Positions 52,421 to 61,136 of a DNA stretch of 64,000 nt are shown here, one piece after another (position 1 is the stretch's first letter; every line of letters begins with the position of its first letter). The stretch lies in NCBI RefSeq assembly GCF_014212355.1, contig NZ_JACKXD010000002.1, positions 658,778 to 722,777 on the forward strand, written 5' to 3'. The position numbers and the translations under genes are program-made. The stretch is from Halobellus ruber (GTDB lineage Archaea; Halobacteriota; Halobacteria; Halobacteriales; Haloferacaceae). The notes below the pieces were generated by a model. The model worked only from the letters and a program-made list of their open reading frames with translations. It had not been told where the DNA came from and ran no database searches.

Positions 52421-54964
52421 TCACGCCGCGGCGCCAGTGGCACCGTCCCCGCCCGAATCGGCACCCTCCTCGGCGGACTCCGAGGGGTACCCCATCGGCG
52501 CCTCGGGATCGTCGTTCACCAGCCGATCCCAGATCACGAGCGTCGAGGGAAGCACGAGCAGCGACGCCAGGAAGGAGTAGACGATCGACATCGCAGTCAG
52601 GATCCCGAACTGCCCAAGCACCGAGAGGACCGCGAGCACGAGGACGCCGATCCCGAACGCTGTCGTGGCCATACTCCCGAGCAGCGCCCCGCCCGTGCCG
52701 ATCACGGTCCGGCTGAGTGCGGGAATCAGCCCTCGCTCGCGCCGCTCGTCGATGAATCGGTGGACGACGTGGACCGAGTAGTCGATCCCCAGCCCGATCG
52801 TGAGCGAGAGGATGGTGGCGGTGAAGGCGTTGAACGGGATGTCCAACAGCCGCATCGTGCCCGCGACCGACGCGACCGCCACGACGATCGGCGCGAGGTT
52901 GGCGATGCCGAGCGAGGGCAACCCTTCGAGGATCCAGTAGATCACCACCAGAAACACCACCGTCGCACTCAGCGCGAGCGCGAGGCTGGTGATCGCGGAC
53001 TGGAAGATCAGGTCCGAAACCGCCTGAAAGACGACAGTCTCGCCCGTCGGGGTCGCCTCGACTCGGAATCGGTCCGCGACCTCGTGGCCCGCGGCGGTGA
53101 CTTCCCGATCGGAGGCGTCTGCGGAGGTGGTGTAGACGACCCGGGCACTCCGCCGGTCGTCGGCCAGATACTTCGAGGCGCGGTCGCCCGCCGGGGACGC
53201 CTCGAGCTCTCGGTAGATCGTCGGAAGGTTGTCGTCGGGCACCCCGTTGTCGTTCCGGTCGTTCCGCTCGACGAGAGCGGCGAACTCGGGATCCTCCGCG
53301 GCGCGGTCTTTGATGATCGTCACGATGCTCGTCGACGCCGCACGACGGTTCCCGTCGGTCACGAACTCCTCGGGCGGGTCCTCGCCCGCCCGGTAGATCC
53401 GTTCTAAGGCGGCGTCGTTCTCCATCCGCCCCTCCAAGTATATCGTGACGGATCCCCCCTGCGAGGACGTGAACTTGTCGTCGAGGAAGTTGATCGTCGC
53501 CACCGCGTCGTAGTCGCTCGGCGCGAACGGCTCCGGCAGCGCCTTCAGCAGCGCCGGCACCTCCTCCGGCGGCAGGAAGTCCTCCTGGGAGAAGGAGGTG
53601 TCGACGCCGGTGGCGTACCCGGCGGCGCCGGCGCTGAACACCAACGCGAAAACGAGCAGCACCACTGGCGCCCGGTTCGCGATACCGACCCCTATCGAGA
53701 GCGCTTCACCCAGCGCCGATCCCTCCTCGCCGAGCGGCCGCTGGCTGAACGTCGGGATCGGCCACGAGTCCCGACGGCGGTCGACCCACACCTTCGCGGC
53801 GGGCAGGAAGATACCGAAGATCAGGAACGTGAACACGATCCCGACGGCGGCGACGATCCCGAAGTCCCGGATCGGGGGGAGTTCGGAGGCGAGATTCGCC
53901 AGAAACCCGATCACCGTCGTGCCGGTCACGATGAAGAAGGCGACGAGCAGCTGGTCGGTCGCGACCTGCATCGCGTCGCCGACGCCGAGGCCGGTCGCGC
54001 GGTCCTCGCGGTAGCGATTGACCGCGTGGATCCCGAAGTCGATCCCGACCGCGAGCAGAAGCGGCGGGATCGAGATCATGATCTGGTTGAACGGGATGCC
54101 CGCCAGTCCCAGGAACCCGAAGGTCCAGACCGACGCCATCCCCAGGGAGACGACGCCGAGGATCAGATCCAGGAGGTCGCGGTAGGCGACGACCAGAAAG
54201 CCGAAGATGAGAAGCACCGCCGCGGGAGTCACGATCAAAAGCGAATCGGAGATGACCGTGCCGAACTCGTCGGCGACGATGCCGCTGCCGAAGACGGTGA
54301 TGTCGGCGTCGATCTCCGCGCCGATCACCCGCTGGGCCTGCGTCTGAATCGGCGTGAGCGGGCTACTACCCGACTGCCCGGCGGAGCCGCCGCCCACGCC
54401 GCCGGGGAGGTCGTGCTGGACCGCGCCGATCGTCGCCGACGCCGACGCGTCCCGTTCGTTGAAGTCGTTGCTCACGGTCCCGGTGAACTCCGGGTTGTCG
54501 GCGTTCTCCCGGACCGCCTGTCGGACGGTCGTAGGCGTCGCGCGTTCGAGCGTCGTGATCTGCTGCTCCAGCGTGGTCGCCTCGGGATCGATGGTCCGCG
54601 CGACGGTACCTGCCGCCGACGACGTCCCCGAGACGTACATATCGTCGCGCTCCTCCAGCGCCCGCTGGGCCCGCAACATCGCGAGCAGCGAGTCCTTCGA
54701 GAGCACGTTGGGGTCCCGCTGGATCAGCGACGTGCTCCCGGGGTCGTCGTCGAACGCCGGGAGGAACTCGTTTTCGACGCGTTCGTTTGCGTTCGCCGCG
54801 GGGATGTCCTCGGCGAACTGCTGGGTTCCCGACTCGGTGGAGACCCCACCCAGGCCCGCGGTGAACACGAGCGTCACGATGAGGAAGGCGACGATCACCG
54901 TGCCGGGACGGTTGACGATGTTGTCGTCGGCCCAGTCGACGAACCGCTGGAAGTCCAACCGCAC
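52421..54964 (-). CDS. RND/MMPL-family exporter
   Basis: An 847-residue RND-superfamily protein of the archaeal MMPL/HAE3 type. One N-terminal helix (about 17-40), a large extracytoplasmic domain with ARNA-like acidic content, a helix bundle (about 230-390), a central soluble region, a second extracytoplasmic domain and a second helix bundle (about 670-830). Both bundles contain the sterol-sensing/RND-like pattern: PPLLLAVGIDFGIHAVNRY and LTIGLGIDYSVHVVHRFIDE, where the internal Asp carries protons. It starts three bases after the COG1361 gene stop, so the two form an operon. Cargo unknown; lipids or hydrophobic compounds are family precedents. Confidence 0.9.
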   Translation of the reverse strand: MRLDFQRFVDWADDNIVNRPGTVIVAFLIVTLVFTAGLGGVSTESGTQQFAEDIPAANANERVENEFLPAFDDDPGSTSLIQRDPNVLSKDSLLAMLRAQRALEERDDMYVSGTSSAAGTVARTIDPEATTLEQQITTLERATPTTVRQAVRENADNPEFTGTVSNDFNERDASASATIGAVQHDLPGGVGGGSAGQSGSSPLTPIQTQAQRVIGAEIDADITVFGSGIVADEFGTVISDSLLIVTPAAVLLIFGFLVVAYRDLLDLILGVVSLGMASVWTFGFLGLAGIPFNQIMISIPPLLLAVGIDFGIHAVNRYREDRATGLGVGDAMQVATDQLLVAFFIVTGTTVIGFLANLASELPPIRDFGIVAAVGIVFTFLIFGIFLPAAKVWVDRRRDSWPIPTFSQRPLGEEGSALGEALSIGVGIANRAPVVLLVFALVFSAGAAGYATGVDTSFSQEDFLPPEEVPALLKALPEPFAPSDYDAVATINFLDDKFTSSQGGSVTIYLEGRMENDAALERIYRAGEDPPEEFVTDGNRRAASTSIVTIIKDRAAEDPEFAALVERNDRNDNGVPDDNLPTIYRELEASPAGDRASKYLADDRRSARVVYTTSADASDREVTAAGHEVADRFRVEATPTGETVVFQAVSDLIFQSAITSLALALSATVVFLVVIYWILEGLPSLGIANLAPIVVAVASVAGTMRLLDIPFNAFTATILSLTIGLGIDYSVHVVHRFIDERRERGLIPALSRTVIGTGGALLGSMATTAFGIGVLVLAVLSVLGQFGILTAMSIVYSFLASLLVLPSTLVIWDRLVNDDPEAPMGYPSESAEEGADSGGDGATGAAA

Positions 54965-54967
54965 GGG

Positions 54968-56839
54968 TCACTCCCGCCGACGGTAGTAGAACACGCCGCC
55001 GGCCGCGCCGCCGAGCAGGAGCACCACCAGCAGGAGCAGCGTGATCGGGAGCCCCCCGGAGCCGGTAGTGACGTCGACGGGCACCTGGTAGGTGTCGGAG
55101 ATGATCGTATCGCCCGCCTCGTCGTCGTACTGGAAGTCCATCTGCACCGGGTAGGTCTTCTCGGTGGCGCCGCCGGCGGCGCTCAGCTGGAAGGTGATCG
55201 TCGTCGACTCGCCCGGTTCGAGTTCGTCGACGAACGCCTCGTCGTCGGAGGTCGACAGCGGCGAGTCGGTGTAGATCTTGGCCGAGAGGTCCGAGACCGT
55301 GTACTCCCGGGTGTTGGTCACGGTGACCCGGAACTCCCCGCCGGAGCCGGCGCTCAGGTTCCCGTCAACGGGGTCGACGTCGAACTCGGCGGTCCCCGGC
55401 CCGACCGGCACCCGCGTGGGGATGGCCCCCGACGCCCGCGCGGCGTTGTCCCGGTCGCGATAGGAGACCGAGAGGTCGAACTGCCGCGGCCCGGCGTCGG
55501 AGCTGCTCGTCACCTCGACGTCGAACGAGAAGTTCGCGGCCTCGCCGGGGTCGAGGTCGCCGATCGCGACCGTGTTCTCGATCGGGGTGACCGTCGGGCC
55601 GGGGTCCTCGAATCTGACGACCGCGTGACGAACGCGGTCGTCGCGCGCGTTCACGATCCGGCCCTCGAGCGTTCCTTCCTCGCCGACCCGGAGCGTGCTT
55701 TCGACGCCCCGGATCTCGAAGCCGGGGTCGTTCGCCCCGACCTGGAGGCGGATGTCCACGACGTCGCTACGAAGCTGGTCGCCGTTCCCGTTCCGGAAGG
55801 CCGTTCGGATGCCGAACTGCTTCGGCCCGGCGTCGACGTTTTCGGCGACGTTCACCCTGAAGCTGAACTCGGCCGACTCCCCGGGCGCGAGCGACCCGAC
55901 GGCGTACCCCCCGCCGACCGCGCTGGCGGTCGGCGTATCGTTGAACTCGACGACCGCGTTGTGCGCGGTCATCGGCCCGGTGTTCGTGATCGTCCCCGAC
56001 AGCGTGTCGGAGCCGCCGATGGAGAGGGTGCTCCGCAGCTCCGAGACCGCGAACGTCATCTCCGGGTGGGCCTCAAGCGGGACCGAAAGCGAGGGGGTCT
56101 CGCCGACCGTCCCGCTTGGCTTCTCGAAGTCGACCCGCGCGGAAAGCGAGTAGTTACCCGCAGTGGCCGCGTCGCTCAGGGCCGCGTCGAACGTGAACGT
56201 CCGGTTCTCGCCGCGCTCCCACTCGGAGACGAACCGGGTGCTCGACTCGCTTGCTCCCAGCGACACGTCCGGGCTTGACGTCGAAAGCGTCAGCGTCGAA
56301 TCGCGGGCGGCGGTGTCGCCGACGTTCCGCATCGTGAGCTCCAAGGTCCCCCTGCCGTCTACGGTTGCCGTGGAGTTGGTATCGACGACCGTGAACCGCG
56401 GCCCCGACTCGACTCTGACCTCGACGTAGCGGGTCACCTTCCGTTCGGTCGCCGACCCCGCGCCGTTGTCGTACTCGTAGGTGAGATCCAGCGGGATCCG
56501 GTAGGTGCCGCTTGCGAGGTTCGCCGGGACGTTCAGCTTCAGCGAGAGGTCAGCAGGGTCCCCGTCGGGAAGTTCGGAAACGTAGAGTTCCCCGGTTTCG
56601 ACGTCGATCCGGCCGGTATCCCGCGGTTTGATCCGGACGTTCGTCGCGGTGCGCGTGTCGTCGTCGGGGCCGTCGGGGTCGTTCAATAACTGAAAGGATA
56701 CTTCGTTGATCCCGCCGGGCGCGAGGTTCGGTTCGGGTGTGACCGTCCGGAGGTCCGGGTTGGAAGTGAGCGCGACAGCGGGAACGGCGCTGACGAGAAG
56801 CGATCCGACGACGAGAACGACGAGCAGCGTGCGTTTCAT
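54968..56839 (-). CDS. COG1361-type secreted/anchored beta-sandwich protein, RND partner
   Basis: A 623-residue protein with a signal peptide (MKRTLLVVLVVGSLLVSAVPAVA), four to five Ig-like NEW3/COG1361 repeats (about 35-590; the recurring phrase GDLDPGEAANFSFDVEV and SLAPGESAEFSFRVNV mark them), and a C-terminal transmembrane helix LPITLLLLVVLLLGG followed by YYRRRE. It lies outside the cytoplasm, anchored by the tail. COG1361 proteins are often encoded next to RND exporters in archaea, and here only three bases separate them. It may act as a periplasm-like adaptor. Confidence 0.87.
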   Translation of the reverse strand: MKRTLLVVLVVGSLLVSAVPAVALTSNPDLRTVTPEPNLAPGGINEVSFQLLNDPDGPDDDTRTATNVRIKPRDTGRIDVETGELYVSELPDGDPADLSLKLNVPANLASGTYRIPLDLTYEYDNGAGSATERKVTRYVEVRVESGPRFTVVDTNSTATVDGRGTLELTMRNVGDTAARDSTLTLSTSSPDVSLGASESSTRFVSEWERGENRTFTFDAALSDAATAGNYSLSARVDFEKPSGTVGETPSLSVPLEAHPEMTFAVSELRSTLSIGGSDTLSGTITNTGPMTAHNAVVEFNDTPTASAVGGGYAVGSLAPGESAEFSFRVNVAENVDAGPKQFGIRTAFRNGNGDQLRSDVVDIRLQVGANDPGFEIRGVESTLRVGEEGTLEGRIVNARDDRVRHAVVRFEDPGPTVTPIENTVAIGDLDPGEAANFSFDVEVTSSSDAGPRQFDLSVSYRDRDNAARASGAIPTRVPVGPGTAEFDVDPVDGNLSAGSGGEFRVTVTNTREYTVSDLSAKIYTDSPLSTSDDEAFVDELEPGESTTITFQLSAAGGATEKTYPVQMDFQYDDEAGDTIISDTYQVPVDVTTGSGGLPITLLLLVVLLLGGAAGGVFYYRRRE

Positions 56840-57129
56840 TGGTTGTGGAAGGGCCGAGTGGCGGGGAGAGTGACCGCCGGCGTGGGTTCGGTCTCAGCAA
56901 AATCACGGACGGACCGTATATAAGCTATTGTAAACCAAAACAAACTACCGCAGGGTTTTCGAGCCGGAATTGACGGGATGTAGATCTGATCTATGAGGCA
57001 GAAACGACTTTTGATCCGGTATTCGATCGCCTGCCGAAACACCTACCGAGTTGTAACACCCTGCTGTTCCGTTATGCCGACGTTACCGGGTATCGCCGGT
57101 GTCCGGAACCCGTCATCTGCATACTTCCC
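56840..57129. other. 290-bp AT-richer intergenic region
   Basis: Upstream of the COG1361 gene. It contains AT-rich segments (TATAAGCTATTG at 56918-56929) that may be its promoter but at longer distance. I see no gene and no repeat here. Confidence 0.5.
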
Positions 57130-57246
57130 GTGACCGAGCGACGGGATGATGTCAAACGTCCCCACGACGGTACTCAGTTGGACGCCGGAGCGGCCGGGCT
57201 CGCGTTCCGCTTGGGGCTCGTCCTGTTCGGTGCGGTCCTACAGTAG
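57130..57246 (+). CDS. Possible 38-residue membrane peptide, ended by a palindromic repeat
   Basis: GTG 57130 opens a 38-codon frame, MTERRDDVKRPHDGTQLDAG then a hydrophobic helix AGLAFRLGLVLFGAVLQ, and stops at TAG 57244-57246. That TAG belongs to the first bases of the 78-bp palindrome starting at 57242. The composition (acidic start, one membrane helix) is haloarchaeal, so this may be the remains of a longer membrane protein interrupted by the palindrome. No strong TATA box is seen. Confidence 0.35.
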   Translation: MTERRDDVKRPHDGTQLDAGAAGLAFRLGLVLFGAVLQ

Positions 57247-57319
57247 CGTTTGCAACTGGTTGCACATCCGATCGCACGCCGTCGTGCGATCGAGCGAGCG
57301 AAGACTTGCAAACGCTACT
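57242..57319. repeat. 78-bp palindromic repeat (family 2), copy 1
   Basis: Perfect 14-bp terminal inverted repeats AGTAGCGTTTGCAA and TTGCAAACGCTACT, and an inner palindrome CGATCGCACG with CGTGCGATCG around its centre. Arms differ in between (TGGTTGCACATC on the left, GAGCGAGCGAAGAC on the right). Size and structure fit a miniature inverted-repeat element. Copy 2 is at 59738 in the opposite orientation. Confidence 0.9.
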
Positions 57320-57436
57320 ACAGCGTTTATGCGACTCAACCACTTCCTGAACGTCGACGATATGGCCGGGTACGCCGGGCGCCGCCGACAGGGCGCGACC
57401 GGGACGTTTAATCGGCCGCCACGTGCCCGTAGAGGT

Positions 57437-58408
57437 ATGAAGGCGACCGCGACCGCCCACCCGATCCAGGGGCTGGTCAAGTACCACGGGATGCACGACG
57501 AGGAACTCCGGCTCCCGTACCACGACAGTATCAGCGTCTGCACGGCCCCGAGTCGGACGAAAACCACCGTCGAGTTCCAGCCCGACGCCGGCGAGGACGT
57601 CTACGTCATCGGCGGCGAACGCGTCGAGGGGCGCGAGGCCGAGCGCATCGATTCGGTCGTCGATCACGTCCGCGAACGGGCGGAAATCGAGCACGCGGTC
57701 CGCCTGGAGTCGGAGAACTCCTTCCCGACGAACATCGGGTTCGGATCCTCGGCGTCGGGGTTTGCGGCGGCCGCGACGGCGCTGTCGACGGCTGCGGGGC
57801 TCGACCTCTCGCGTCCGGAGATCTCGACCATCGCCCGCCGTGGGTCGGCGTCGGCCGCACGGGCGGTCACCGGGGCGTTCTCCCATCTCCACTCCGGGAT
57901 GAACGACACCGACTGCCGGTCGGAGCGGATCGAGACCGACCTGGAGGACGACCTCCGGATCGTCGCCGCCCACGTGCCCGCCTACAAGGAGACCGAGGAG
58001 GCCCACCGCGAGGCCGCCGAGAGCCATATGTTCCGGGCCAGGCTGGCGCACATCCACCACCAGATCGACGCCGCCCGCGACGCCCTCTACGACGCCGACT
58101 TCGAGCGGGCCTTCGAGCTTGCGGAACACGACTCCCTCTCGCTCGCGGCCACGACGATGACCGGGCCCGCGGGGTGGGTCTACTGGCAGCCCGACACCGT
58201 CGCGGTGTTCAACGCGGTTCGGGAGCTCCGCGAGGAGGGGATCCCAGCGTACTTCTCGACGGACACGGGTGCAAGCGTCTACGTCAACACCACCGCACCC
58301 CACGTCGACGCCGTCGAGGACGCCGTCGCCGCGGTCGGCGTCGACACCGACGTCTGGGAGGTCGGCGGCCCCGCGGCGGTCCGCCCCGAGGCCGAGTCGC
58401 TGTTCTGA
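57437..58408 (+). CDS. mvaD: Phosphomevalonate decarboxylase (MvaD-like)
   Basis: GHMP-type decarboxylase of isoprenoid synthesis. Haloarchaea use phosphomevalonate decarboxylase, then isopentenyl phosphate kinase, so the 323-residue product is probably the phosphomevalonate enzyme (shown biochemically for Haloferax volcanii). Features: KATATAHPIQGLVKYHGMHD (start), the phosphate loop NIGFGSSASGFAAAATAL, ARAVTGAFSHLHSGMND and the late motif VYWQPDTVAVFNAVREL, DTGASVYVNT. TTTAATC (57407-57413) lies 27 bp before ATG 57437 and sets the start; a far longer in-frame ORF from 57146 crosses the palindrome and is rejected. Confidence 0.92.
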   Translation: MKATATAHPIQGLVKYHGMHDEELRLPYHDSISVCTAPSRTKTTVEFQPDAGEDVYVIGGERVEGREAERIDSVVDHVRERAEIEHAVRLESENSFPTNIGFGSSASGFAAAATALSTAAGLDLSRPEISTIARRGSASAARAVTGAFSHLHSGMNDTDCRSERIETDLEDDLRIVAAHVPAYKETEEAHREAAESHMFRARLAHIHHQIDAARDALYDADFERAFELAEHDSLSLAATTMTGPAGWVYWQPDTVAVFNAVRELREEGIPAYFSTDTGASVYVNTTAPHVDAVEDAVAAVGVDTDVWEVGGPAAVRPEAESLF

Positions 58409-58499
58409 ACGGCAGCGTCCCGGGCGGCGGCCCCGGGCGACGCGACCCACGGTCGCCACGGTCCGGTCGTCATATGTCCCTCCGGCTCCAATCGAACGT

Positions 58500-59672
58500 A
58501 TGCGAATCGCAATCCTCGGCGCCGGCTACGCCGGCGTGACGCTCGCTCGCCGGCTGGAATCGACGCTTCCCGACGACGTCGAAGTCGTAGTGGTCGACGA
58601 GTCCGAGACCCACCTTGTCAAACACGAGGTCCACCGGGTCATCCGCCGCCCTGCGGTCGCCGACGCGATTCGGGTCCCGCTTCCGGAACTGTTCGACCGC
58701 GCGACCGTCCGGACCGAGCGGGTGGCCGGGCTGGGTCGTGACGCCCGAACGGTCCACCTGGCGGACGGCTCCGAGCTCTCCTACGACTACGCCGCGGTCT
58801 GTCTGGGGTCGGTCACCGCCGAGTACGGGATCCCGGGCGTCGCCGAGTTCGGCCTGCCGCTCGCCTCGGTCGACGACGCGCTCGCCATCCGGGCGGCGTT
58901 CCTGTCGGCGGCCGGGGTCGACGCCGACGGGGTGGAAAGCGTGGCTGACGCGTCCGCCGGATCCGTCGACGTCGTGGTCGGCGGCGCGGGGCTCTCGGGC
59001 GTCCAGACCGCGGGCGAACTCGCGGCGCTGGCCCGCGAAGAGGGCGTCGACGCCGACGTGACGCTGCTCGAACAGCTCCCCCACGTCGCCCCGAACTTCC
59101 CGGAACACTTCCGACGGGCGGTCCGCGAGGAACTGGAGTCTCGGGACGTGACGGTCTCGACCGACACGACGGTCGAACGGGCCACCGCCGATGCGGTCGA
59201 GACCGACCAGGGGACCATCGCGGCCGACGTGTTCGTCTGGACGGGCGGGATCACCGGCACGGAAGCGATGGGTGGCGACCGACCCCTGGTCCGCGACGAC
59301 CTCCGGCTCGACGACCGGACGTTCGTGGTCGGCGACGCCGCGCGCGCGGTCGACGCGGACGGGGAACCTGTCCCGGCGTCGGCGTCGGCCGCGATCCGGG
59401 AAGCCCGGACGGTGGCGTCGAACCTCTCGCGGCTCGTCGAACACGACCTCGAGGAGGCCCGGGGGTTCCGACCCCGACTCGACCCCTACCGTTTCGACGT
59501 GCCAGGGTGGATCGTGACGGTCGGCGACGGGACCGTAGCCCAGCTCGGCCCCGAAGTCGTGACCGGTAAAGCGGCGCGTGCGATGAAGGCGGCAGTGGGC
59601 GCCGGCCACCTGAGTTCGGTCGGCGCGGTCCGGAACGCGGTCGACCTCGTCGAATCCGAACTGGCGACCTGA
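58500..59672 (+). CDS. NDH-2-like NAD(P)/FAD oxidoreductase
   Basis: A 390-residue flavoprotein of the pyridine nucleotide-disulphide family (NADH dehydrogenase type 2 / sulfide-quinone reductase group). N-terminal FAD site RIAILGAGYAGVTLARRLE (2-20), NAD site VVVGGAGLSGVQTAGELAAL (about 159-178), and the second FAD motif FVVGDAARAVDADGEPVPAS. HEVHR near residue 41 resembles the NDH-2 form; the two Cys of sulfide-quinone reductases are absent. No transmembrane helix, so it would sit on the membrane surface. It follows mvaD by 91 bp. Confidence 0.85.
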   Translation: MRIAILGAGYAGVTLARRLESTLPDDVEVVVVDESETHLVKHEVHRVIRRPAVADAIRVPLPELFDRATVRTERVAGLGRDARTVHLADGSELSYDYAAVCLGSVTAEYGIPGVAEFGLPLASVDDALAIRAAFLSAAGVDADGVESVADASAGSVDVVVGGAGLSGVQTAGELAALAREEGVDADVTLLEQLPHVAPNFPEHFRRAVREELESRDVTVSTDTTVERATADAVETDQGTIAADVFVWTGGITGTEAMGGDRPLVRDDLRLDDRTFVVGDAARAVDADGEPVPASASAAIREARTVASNLSRLVEHDLEEARGFRPRLDPYRFDVPGWIVTVGDGTVAQLGPEVVTGKAARAMKAAVGAGHLSSVGAVRNAVDLVESELAT

Positions 59673-59734
59673 TACGGATTATTGTAGTCAATTGCCGGTC
59701 ATCGCCGACCCCGTCTCCGGCGATGGCCGGTAAG

Positions 59735-59818
59735 TATAGTAGCGTTTGCAAGTCTCTGCTCACTCGATCGAATGCTGTCGTGCGATCGGATGTGCATCCA
59801 GTTGCAAACGCTACTATA
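59735..59818. repeat. 78-bp palindromic repeat (family 2), copy 2
   Basis: Core 59738-59815 with the same perfect 14-bp termini as copy 1, extended to TATAGTAGCG / CGCTACTATA. It is inverted relative to copy 1: its reverse complement aligns over the whole length (TTGCAACTGG, TGCACATCCGATCGCACG), with a few substitutions. The pair encloses mvaD and the NDH-2-like gene. Confidence 0.9.
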
Positions 59819-59840
59819 GCTGCCGACGGGACTGAGTCGT

Positions 59841-60055
59841 ATGACGATTCTCGCAGCCGTCGGCGGTGGGGCGGAACCCAGCCGGGCTGTCGAAGGGGTG
59901 CCGAACTGGCGTCGGTGTTCGCCGCCGACCACGTCGTGCTCCGCGTGACGTCACAGGACCTCTGTGAGGAGTTCCGGGAGTCGACCAGCGGCTCCTCGAT
60001 GTCGTGGGTGCGTCCTCTCCAGGTCGCTCCAGATGTCGATCAACTGGTCCTGTAG
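59841..60055 (+). pseudogene. Frameshifted universal stress protein (UspA) fragment
   Basis: ATG 59841 reads MTILAAVGGGAEPSRAVE, the start of a UspA domain (normally with Asp after AAV, here Gly). After about 59894 one base is missing: the next frame (from 59897) continues GAELASVFAADHVVLRVTSQ and DLCEEFRESTSGSS, as expected of the second strand and helix of the family. The frame then leaves the family near 60000 and stops at 60055. The 3' half of a UspA domain is absent. The gene begins 22 bp after the palindrome. Joining the two frames restores the family pattern, so I call it a decayed gene rather than two ORFs. Confidence 0.65.
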
Positions 60056-60451
60056 CGACTCCCAAAGGGGGTGATCCAAGGATGGTGACCCGTCCGTCCA
60101 TCGGGCGCACACCTCGTGGTCGGTCCCGCTTCGGGGTGGTCGCCCGAGCGCCCGTCCGGGGGCTCCCCGGCGGCGTCGGGTCACGGTGGGTCGGCGTCCT
60201 CAGTGTACCGTCGTATCATTTGAGTTCGTCGTTCCCGGTCGTGAACGAACCGCAACGGGCCCTCCGAGTCACGTTCGGGGGACCGCAGAACGGCGGCGCG
60301 AAGCGGGAGCGAACGGTCAGGCCGGCGTCGTTGCCCTGTGACACGGGAACGATCGTACAAAGACCTTCCTTCCGGCGTAGGATCTCCCTGCGACCGTCCA
60401 CCGACGAACGGGCTCCGTTGGCGGCGACGGGGCCGACGCCTGCGACGGCGA

Positions 60452-61054
60452 TCAGTTCCCGCCGAGCAGCCGGCGACGGACCGGGTCGGCCGATTCCTCG
60501 ACGGTCGCCGCACGGCCTTCGAGGTCTGACGCGAACGGCCGGTTCGGGAGCGCAGCCGCGTTGATCCGGACCGTCTCAACCGACGCGCGGACCGCGGCGT
60601 CGGCGAGATACGCACCGGTCTTCGCGTCCGCAGCCACCCCGGGAGTGCCCCGGCGGTGAGCCGTCTCGGCGTCGGTCAGCACCGCCACTGCCGCCTCGGC
60701 GACCGCAAGCGGGATCCCGGCCGCCCGACGCCGGAGTCTAGTCGACGGCGCTTCCCCGTCGCCGAACACCTCCTCGACCACCGCGGCGTCCTGCCCCCCG
60801 AGTGCGAGCAGTTTCTTCCGCCGGCGACGGAGTCCCGTTCGCAGCCCCGACAACGACGTCTCACCGGGACCGGCCTCGGACTCGCCGCCCGCCGACGGAC
60901 CGTCCGCGGCGGCCGTCGTGTGGACGCACACCATCTCACACAGGGCGGCACCGGTGGCGCCGGTGATCGCGGCGGCAGTACCGCCCGCAGGTACCACCCG
61001 CTCGGAGGCGACCGCGTCGAGGAACTTCCCGATCGGCGTGTCGTCGTAGGTCAC
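60452..61054 (-). CDS. Cyclodeaminase/cyclohydrolase (FTCD_C-like) family protein
   Basis: A 200-residue helical protein of the formiminotransferase-cyclodeaminase family, whose members act on folate one-carbon forms. The start MTYDDTPIGKFLDAVASERV (GTG 61054) leads to VPAGGTAAAITGATGAALCE, the family's glycine-rich block. The middle is RGTPGVAADAKTGAYLADAA with VRINAAALPNR. Substrate is a prediction only; haloarchaea have few folate genes, so another cyclic amide is possible. No ATG lies near the conserved start; the in-frame sequence upstream overlaps the divergent gene. Confidence 0.8.
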   Translation of the reverse strand: MTYDDTPIGKFLDAVASERVVPAGGTAAAITGATGAALCEMVCVHTTAAADGPSAGGESEAGPGETSLSGLRTGLRRRRKKLLALGGQDAAVVEEVFGDGEAPSTRLRRRAAGIPLAVAEAAVAVLTDAETAHRRGTPGVAADAKTGAYLADAAVRASVETVRINAAALPNRPFASDLEGRAATVEESADPVRRRLLGGN

Positions 61055-61136
61055 GGTCCGGGGTTCGAGGCCCCGTCTCAAGAGCGTTCGGCCGGCCTCC
61101 CGACGGATATTTGACCGGCGGGGCTCCAGCGTCCGT

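Larger units (their letters stand above)
59673..60451. other. 780-bp region with palindrome copy 2 and gene remnants
   Basis: Holds the family 2 palindrome (59735-59818), the broken universal-stress-protein gene (59841 on) and a minus-strand stretch (about 60000-60110, CARWTDGSPSLDHPLWESLQ) that also reads like a gene fragment. From 60110 to 60450 I see no gene. Confidence 0.55.

Noticed and set aside
54026..56278. 750-codon plus-strand open frame
   Set aside because: Antisense to the RND and COG1361 genes; composition is that of a shadow frame.
59951..60184. 77-codon minus-strand frame over the UspA remnant
   Set aside because: Only its middle part looks protein-like and both ends are basic low-complexity sequence; treated as a possible gene fragment, not a gene.
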